Shown here: positions 61,020 to 64,000 of the stretch, piece after piece
How the letters are laid out: every line of letters begins with the position of its first letter
How positions within the stretch are numbered: position 1 is the stretch's first letter
DNA from: Armatimonadota bacterium
Lineage (GTDB): Bacteria; Armatimonadota; Fimbriimonadia; Fimbriimonadales; Fimbriimonadaceae
Length of the DNA: 64,000 bases
Reading direction: 5' to 3'
Assembly (NCBI GenBank): GCA_022563855.1
Contig: JADFMN010000002.1
Span: forward strand, 124,001 to 188,000
Program-made: the position numbers and the translations under genes
The notes under the pieces: model-generated
What the model saw: the letters and a program-made list of their open reading frames with translations, nothing else
Told to the model about the DNA's origin: nothing
The model's database searches: none

Positions 61020-61140
61020 TTGGCGGAGAGAGAGGGAGTTCTCCACCTGTTTGAACGTGCCCTTTGGTAGAAACCTGCCAGTTACGGGTGAGTAACCCTG
61101 AGTTAGGGGGTAGTTCGTGTCGTGCAAAGTGTCGTGCCTC
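61020..61140 (+). ncRNA. Element X copy 3: conserved structured-RNA candidate
   Basis: The best match to both other copies: GGCGGAGAGAGAGGGAG, CTCCACC, TGTTTGAAC, TTGGTAGAAACC, GTTAC-GGGTGA-GTAAC, TAGTTCGTGTCGTGCAAA, TGTCGTGC. It lies after the hydrolase gene and runs straight into a 17-bp hairpin, with no plus-strand gene after it. Confidence 0.5.
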
Positions 61141-61171
61141 GAGGGGCGGCCGGGGGCCGCCCCTCGAGGCA
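61135..61171. terminator. Strong hairpin between convergent genes
   Basis: A 17-bp perfect stem (TGCCTCGAGGGGCGGCC and its complement) with loop GGG. It closes element X copy 3 and separates the convergent hydrolase and FG-GAP genes. No T-tract. Confidence 0.6.
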
Positions 61172-61203
61172 TTGTGCATTCGGCGTGATAGTCAGCCGCC
61201 GTC

Positions 61204-62772
61204 TTATGGAGCTGTCAGCAAGTCGATGATCGCTTGGGCCTTTGCGATGAGATCGTCCGCGTCCGCTACCGGGATGTGGTTGCCGCTCTGGGCCTGGACG
61301 GCGTTGATGAACGCCTCCAGGACGTTTACAGCGACCTGCTCGCTGTTCCTGCGCGCCTCCTCCAGCGCGGTCAGCACCCTGTCGAGCTTGGCGTCCAGGC
61401 TGTTCTCGATGCCTCTGCTCAGGTTCAGAACGACCACGTCCTCCATGAGGTTCTCGATCAGTATCAGCGGTGTCGTATCGCTAACGATGACGCGCGCGCT
61501 GCCGGAGTCAGTGCCGTTGTTGTCGTCTCTTGGCGCGCCTACGATGAGGTCGGCGAAGCCGTCGCCGTCCACGTCGCCCGCGATGCTGACCGAAACGCCG
61601 AAGAAGTCGCCTGCCGAGTCGCCGTCGAGCGTGTACAGGATCGAGCCGTCGGCCCCGGAGAACACCCGCGCGCTCCCGGAGTCGGTGCCGTTGTTGTCGT
61701 CAGTATGCGCTCCTACGATGAGGTCCGGGATGCCGTCGCCGTCCACGTCGCCCGCGCCGCTCACCCAGGTGCCGAACTGGTCGCCTGCCGAGTCGCCGTC
61801 GAACATGTACAGGACCGACCCGTTGAAGCCGGAGAACACGCGTGCGCTCCCAGAGTTGGTGCCGTTGTTATCGTCAGCATGCGCCCCGACGATGAGGTCG
61901 GCGAAGCCGTCGTTGTTGACGTCGCCCGCTCCGCTCACCGAGACGCCGAACCGGTCGCCTGCCGAATCGCCGTTGAACGTGTACAGGACCGAGCCGTCGA
62001 AGCCGGAGAACACCCGTGCGCTCCCGGAGTGAGTGCCGTTGTTGTCGTCACGCGGCGTCCCTACGATGAAGTCCGGGACACCGTCGCCGTCCACGTCGCC
62101 AGCGCCGCTCACGACCTCGCCGAAGAAGTCGCCGGCCGAGTCGCCGTTGAACGTATAGAGGATCGAGCCGTCGAAGCCGGAGAACACCCGCGCGCTCCCG
62201 GAGTTGGTGCCGTTGTTGTCGTCACCGTGCGCTCCTACGATGAGGTCCGCGAAGCCGTCGCCGTTGACGTCGCCCGCTCCGCTCACGGACTCGCCAAGAC
62301 TGTCGACCGCCCCGTCGCCGTTGAACGTGTACAGGATCGAGCCGTCGAAGCCGGAGAACACCCGTGCGCTCCCGGACCTGTCACCATTGTTGTCGTCAAG
62401 TTGCGCCCCCACGATGAGGTCCGCGAAGCCGTCGCCGTTCACGTCGCCTGCGCCGCTCACCGACCAGCCGAAGGCGTCGAATGCAGAGTCGCCGATGAAC
62501 GTGTACAGGACCGACCCGTCGAAGCCGGAAAACACCCTCGCGCTCCCGGAGTCGGTGCCGTTGACCGTGTCGTCAGCAAACGCCCCCACGATGAAGTCCG
62601 GGATGCCGTCGCCGTTCACGTCGCCCGCTCCGCTCACGGAACGGCCGAAGAAGTCACCGGCCGAGTCGCCGTTGAACGTGTACAGCGTCGTCTGGGCGTG
62701 CGCCCCTGCCGCGAATAGTGTCGCGACCGCCAAAACCGATCCCATTGCCAGTGTGTTCCTATTTCGTCTCAT
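61204..62772 (-). CDS. Secreted FG-GAP (integrin-alpha-like) repeat protein
   Basis: The 522-aa product has a signal peptide (LAMGSVLAVATLFAAGAHA). Seven 58-residue FG-GAP units follow, each with GSARVFSGFDGS, FNGDSAGDFFG, and the calcium-binding loop GDVNGDGFADLIVGA. The C-terminal helical segment (about 440-522, NSLDAKLDRVLTALEEA ... VLEAFINAVQAQ) is a small conserved tail seen after other surface repeats. It is probably a calcium-stabilised propeller on the surface or released. ATG 62772 is chosen for GGAGAGG upstream. The long opposite-strand reading frame is a composition artefact. Confidence 0.85.
   Translation of the reverse strand: MRRNRNTLAMGSVLAVATLFAAGAHAQTTLYTFNGDSAGDFFGRSVSGAGDVNGDGIPDFIVGAFADDTVNGTDSGSARVFSGFDGSVLYTFIGDSAFDAFGWSVSGAGDVNGDGFADLIVGAQLDDNNGDRSGSARVFSGFDGSILYTFNGDGAVDSLGESVSGAGDVNGDGFADLIVGAHGDDNNGTNSGSARVFSGFDGSILYTFNGDSAGDFFGEVVSGAGDVDGDGVPDFIVGTPRDDNNGTHSGSARVFSGFDGSVLYTFNGDSAGDRFGVSVSGAGDVNNDGFADLIVGAHADDNNGTNSGSARVFSGFNGSVLYMFDGDSAGDQFGTWVSGAGDVDGDGIPDLIVGAHTDDNNGTDSGSARVFSGADGSILYTLDGDSAGDFFGVSVSIAGDVDGDGFADLIVGAPRDDNNGTDSGSARVIVSDTTPLILIENLMEDVVVLNLSRGIENSLDAKLDRVLTALEEARRNSEQVAVNVLEAFINAVQAQSGNHIPVADADDLIAKAQAIIDLLTAP
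61530..62690 (-). repeat. Seven tandem 174-bp coding repeats (FG-GAP units)
   Basis: Units are highly alike at DNA level (GTCGCCGTTGAACGTGTAC and CCGTCGAAGCCGGAGAACAC recur on the plus strand at 174-bp spacing), consistent with recent duplication or conversion. Confidence 0.8.
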
Positions 62773-62867
62773 TGTCCTCTCCAATCTGTTGCGCAGAGCC
62801 GCCATCGAACAGCCCTCATCGTTGCCAGTCGTGACCGGTTGCGTCTCCGCTCCGCCTCTAGCGGGCC

Positions 62868-63854
62868 CTAGAACCGCCGCCAGTCAGGCCGACCCGCGCT
62901 CTTTGAGATTTTGGTTATGTCTCCGGTCGCCAGGTCCACCGACACCAGGTTGCCGTGCTTATCGTTATAGGCCAGCCGGGTATCGTCGGGCGACCAGGTG
63001 GGAGCGCGACCTTCGGCGACCCGCACGAGCTCCCCAGTGGTGATATCCAGCGTAAACACGACCCTCGGCTCACTCCCGTCCCTCCGTGTCACATTGAACG
63101 CAAGCTTGTCCTGGGTGCGTGCCCAATCGAGAAAATCGATATCGTACTCCGCGCCCAGCGCAAAGCCGGTCGTGACGACCGTTCCCCAGGCTAAGTCCAG
63201 AATCCTTATCGACTTCGCGCGCTCTGCGTCAAGCTCCACAAACGCGAGCCGCGTGCCGTCCGGGCTCCAGGCCGGCCAGAACACCACGTGTCCCTCGGGT
63301 GCTGAATACAGCTCACCAGGGGTGCCGCCACCAGCAGGAATGGCGAAGAGCGAGGAGGGAGGATTCGCAGTGAACCCCTCGGCAAACGCGATCTCGTTGC
63401 CTAGCGGCGACCAAGCGTGAGTCACCGCGTCGTCGAACAGCTTGGTGAGGTTGCTGCCCTGCGGCACGCCGTCAACGACGGTGACGTCAATCCGCCACAG
63501 CTCAAAGTGCTGGCTGCCAATCGAGCGGGTAAATGCGATGCTGTCTGCCCCTGGCGACCAGGATGGAAGGCCCGGGAACACCCTGAACTTGACTTCCGTG
63601 AACACCGCGGTCTTGTTCGAGCCGTCGTCGTTCATGACCATCAGCTTACTGACGGTGCCTGTCTGCTTGACCGCGATCGCTGGGTCCGCGGGCGGACTCT
63701 CTTTTCCCCCGCCGCCACCGCCTTTGCCTTTGCCTTGACCAAACGCGGCCGCCGTGAAAAGGAGACACGCCAGCGTGACTAGTATCCAAGTCGTGCCGCC
63801 GGTCTTCGCGAGCCCTCTTTTGCAGCTCATCATCTTTGATCTCATCTCGTTCAT
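62868..63854 (-). CDS. Exported TolB-like PD40 beta-propeller protein
   Basis: The 328-aa product has a signal peptide (TTWILVTLACLLFTAAAFG), then a Gly/Lys-rich linker (QGKGKGGGGGGKE). Propeller blades with the PD40 motif follow (PSWSPGADSIAF, AWSPLGNEIAFAE, PAWSPDGTRLAFVE, PTWSPDDTRLAY). It is more diverged than the PD40 proteins at 22703 and 58100. ATG 63854 is 2 nt from GGAGG, which is close; ATG 63845 (spacing 11) is an alternative. Its leader carries a 12-bp inverted repeat just before the ribosome binding site. Confidence 0.78.
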   Translation of the reverse strand: MNEMRSKMMSCKRGLAKTGGTTWILVTLACLLFTAAAFGQGKGKGGGGGGKESPPADPAIAVKQTGTVSKLMVMNDDGSNKTAVFTEVKFRVFPGLPSWSPGADSIAFTRSIGSQHFELWRIDVTVVDGVPQGSNLTKLFDDAVTHAWSPLGNEIAFAEGFTANPPSSLFAIPAGGGTPGELYSAPEGHVVFWPAWSPDGTRLAFVELDAERAKSIRILDLAWGTVVTTGFALGAEYDIDFLDWARTQDKLAFNVTRRDGSEPRVVFTLDITTGELVRVAEGRAPTWSPDDTRLAYNDKHGNLVSVDLATGDITKISKSAGRPDWRRF

Positions 63855-63861
63855 ATCCTCC

Positions 63862-63914
63862 GTCCGTGAGAGTTAGGGGTCTTACGCGCCCGGCTCGCAC
63901 GCACTCTCACGGAC
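63862..63914 (-). promoter_or_regulatory. Leader stem-loop or operator before the TolB-like gene
   Basis: Arms GTCCGTGAGAGT (63862-63873) and ACTCTCACGGAC (63903-63914) are perfectly complementary over 12 bp with a 29-nt loop. The arm nearest the gene abuts the GGAGG site, so folding could affect translation, or the dyad could bind a regulator. Confidence 0.5.
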
Positions 63915-64000
63915 ATGCGGGGCCGATGTTCCTCGAGAGCGCGTGTTGGACGCGCTCCTGGATATGGAAGTCGCCGATGAGCAAAGAACCCGGCGAAAAT

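Noticed and set aside
61234-62718. Long plus-strand reading frame (about 494 codons) opposite the FG-GAP gene
   Set aside because: It mirrors the 174-bp repeats of the real gene, has repetitive charged sequence (DEVGEAVAVHVA), no signal peptide or domain, and no ribosome binding site. The minus-strand frame has a signal peptide and proper FG-GAP motifs.

Overview
The window looks like chromosomal DNA from a high-GC, diderm, free-living bacterium, most likely of the Armatimonadota (Fimbriimonadia-like). That placement is inference. It rests on a PEP-CTERM protein together with a TIGR03790-family protein, lnt and outer-membrane proteins (so an outer membrane), several genes with a -10 box only 5-11 nt before the start codon (leaderless style), and many short GC-rich palindromes between genes. 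No rRNA, CRISPR array, phage or transposase gene was found.

Layout. 1-12.9 kb is mostly housekeeping: an edge-truncated erythromycin-esterase-like gene, tRNA-Gln, an M24 peptidase, a PEP-CTERM protein, rnc-aspC, an orphan FecCD permease, a TIGR03790 protein, a DegT aminotransferase, maf, a PhyH-type dioxygenase, deoA and a small receiver-like protein. 13-20.2 kb holds scoA and scoB, which are separated by about 5.8 kb. The intervening DNA includes a CHAP/papain-like protein, a 5' remnant of scoB, a His-rich porin and an orphan chemoreceptor. 20.2-29.6 kb carries an M1 peptidase with a HEAT-like tail, a PD40-repeat lipoprotein, hisC, an M20 amidohydrolase, a Ycf46-like AAA ATPase and lnt.

29.7-36.1 kb is an accessory region of detoxification-type genes: AhpD-like, MDR oxidoreductase, alpha/beta hydrolase, MOSC and NmrA. 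It contains one recognisable integron attC site, three diverged copies of another intergenic repeat, and inverted NmrA remnants. 36.2-44.8 kb has a PYROXD2-like oxidoreductase divergent from a B-C-A ordered molybdoenzyme operon (ttrBCA-like) that ends in its own porin. 45-54.4 kb has a secreted protein and a heavy-metal RND efflux operon with His/Asp-rich helper proteins. 54.4-64 kb is rich in secreted repeat proteins (PD40/TolB-like, FG-GAP), a YtcJ-type amidohydrolase and a two-domain alpha/beta hydrolase.

The most novel signal is a roughly 120-nt intergenic element present three times (44.9, 58.0 and 61.1 kb). It has conserved blocks and apparently compensating hairpins, and is a candidate structured RNA or small mobile repeat. 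Second is the attC-terminated, cassette-like run of minus-strand genes at 30.3-34.3 kb. All functions are read from motifs in the translated sequence; no database search was possible.
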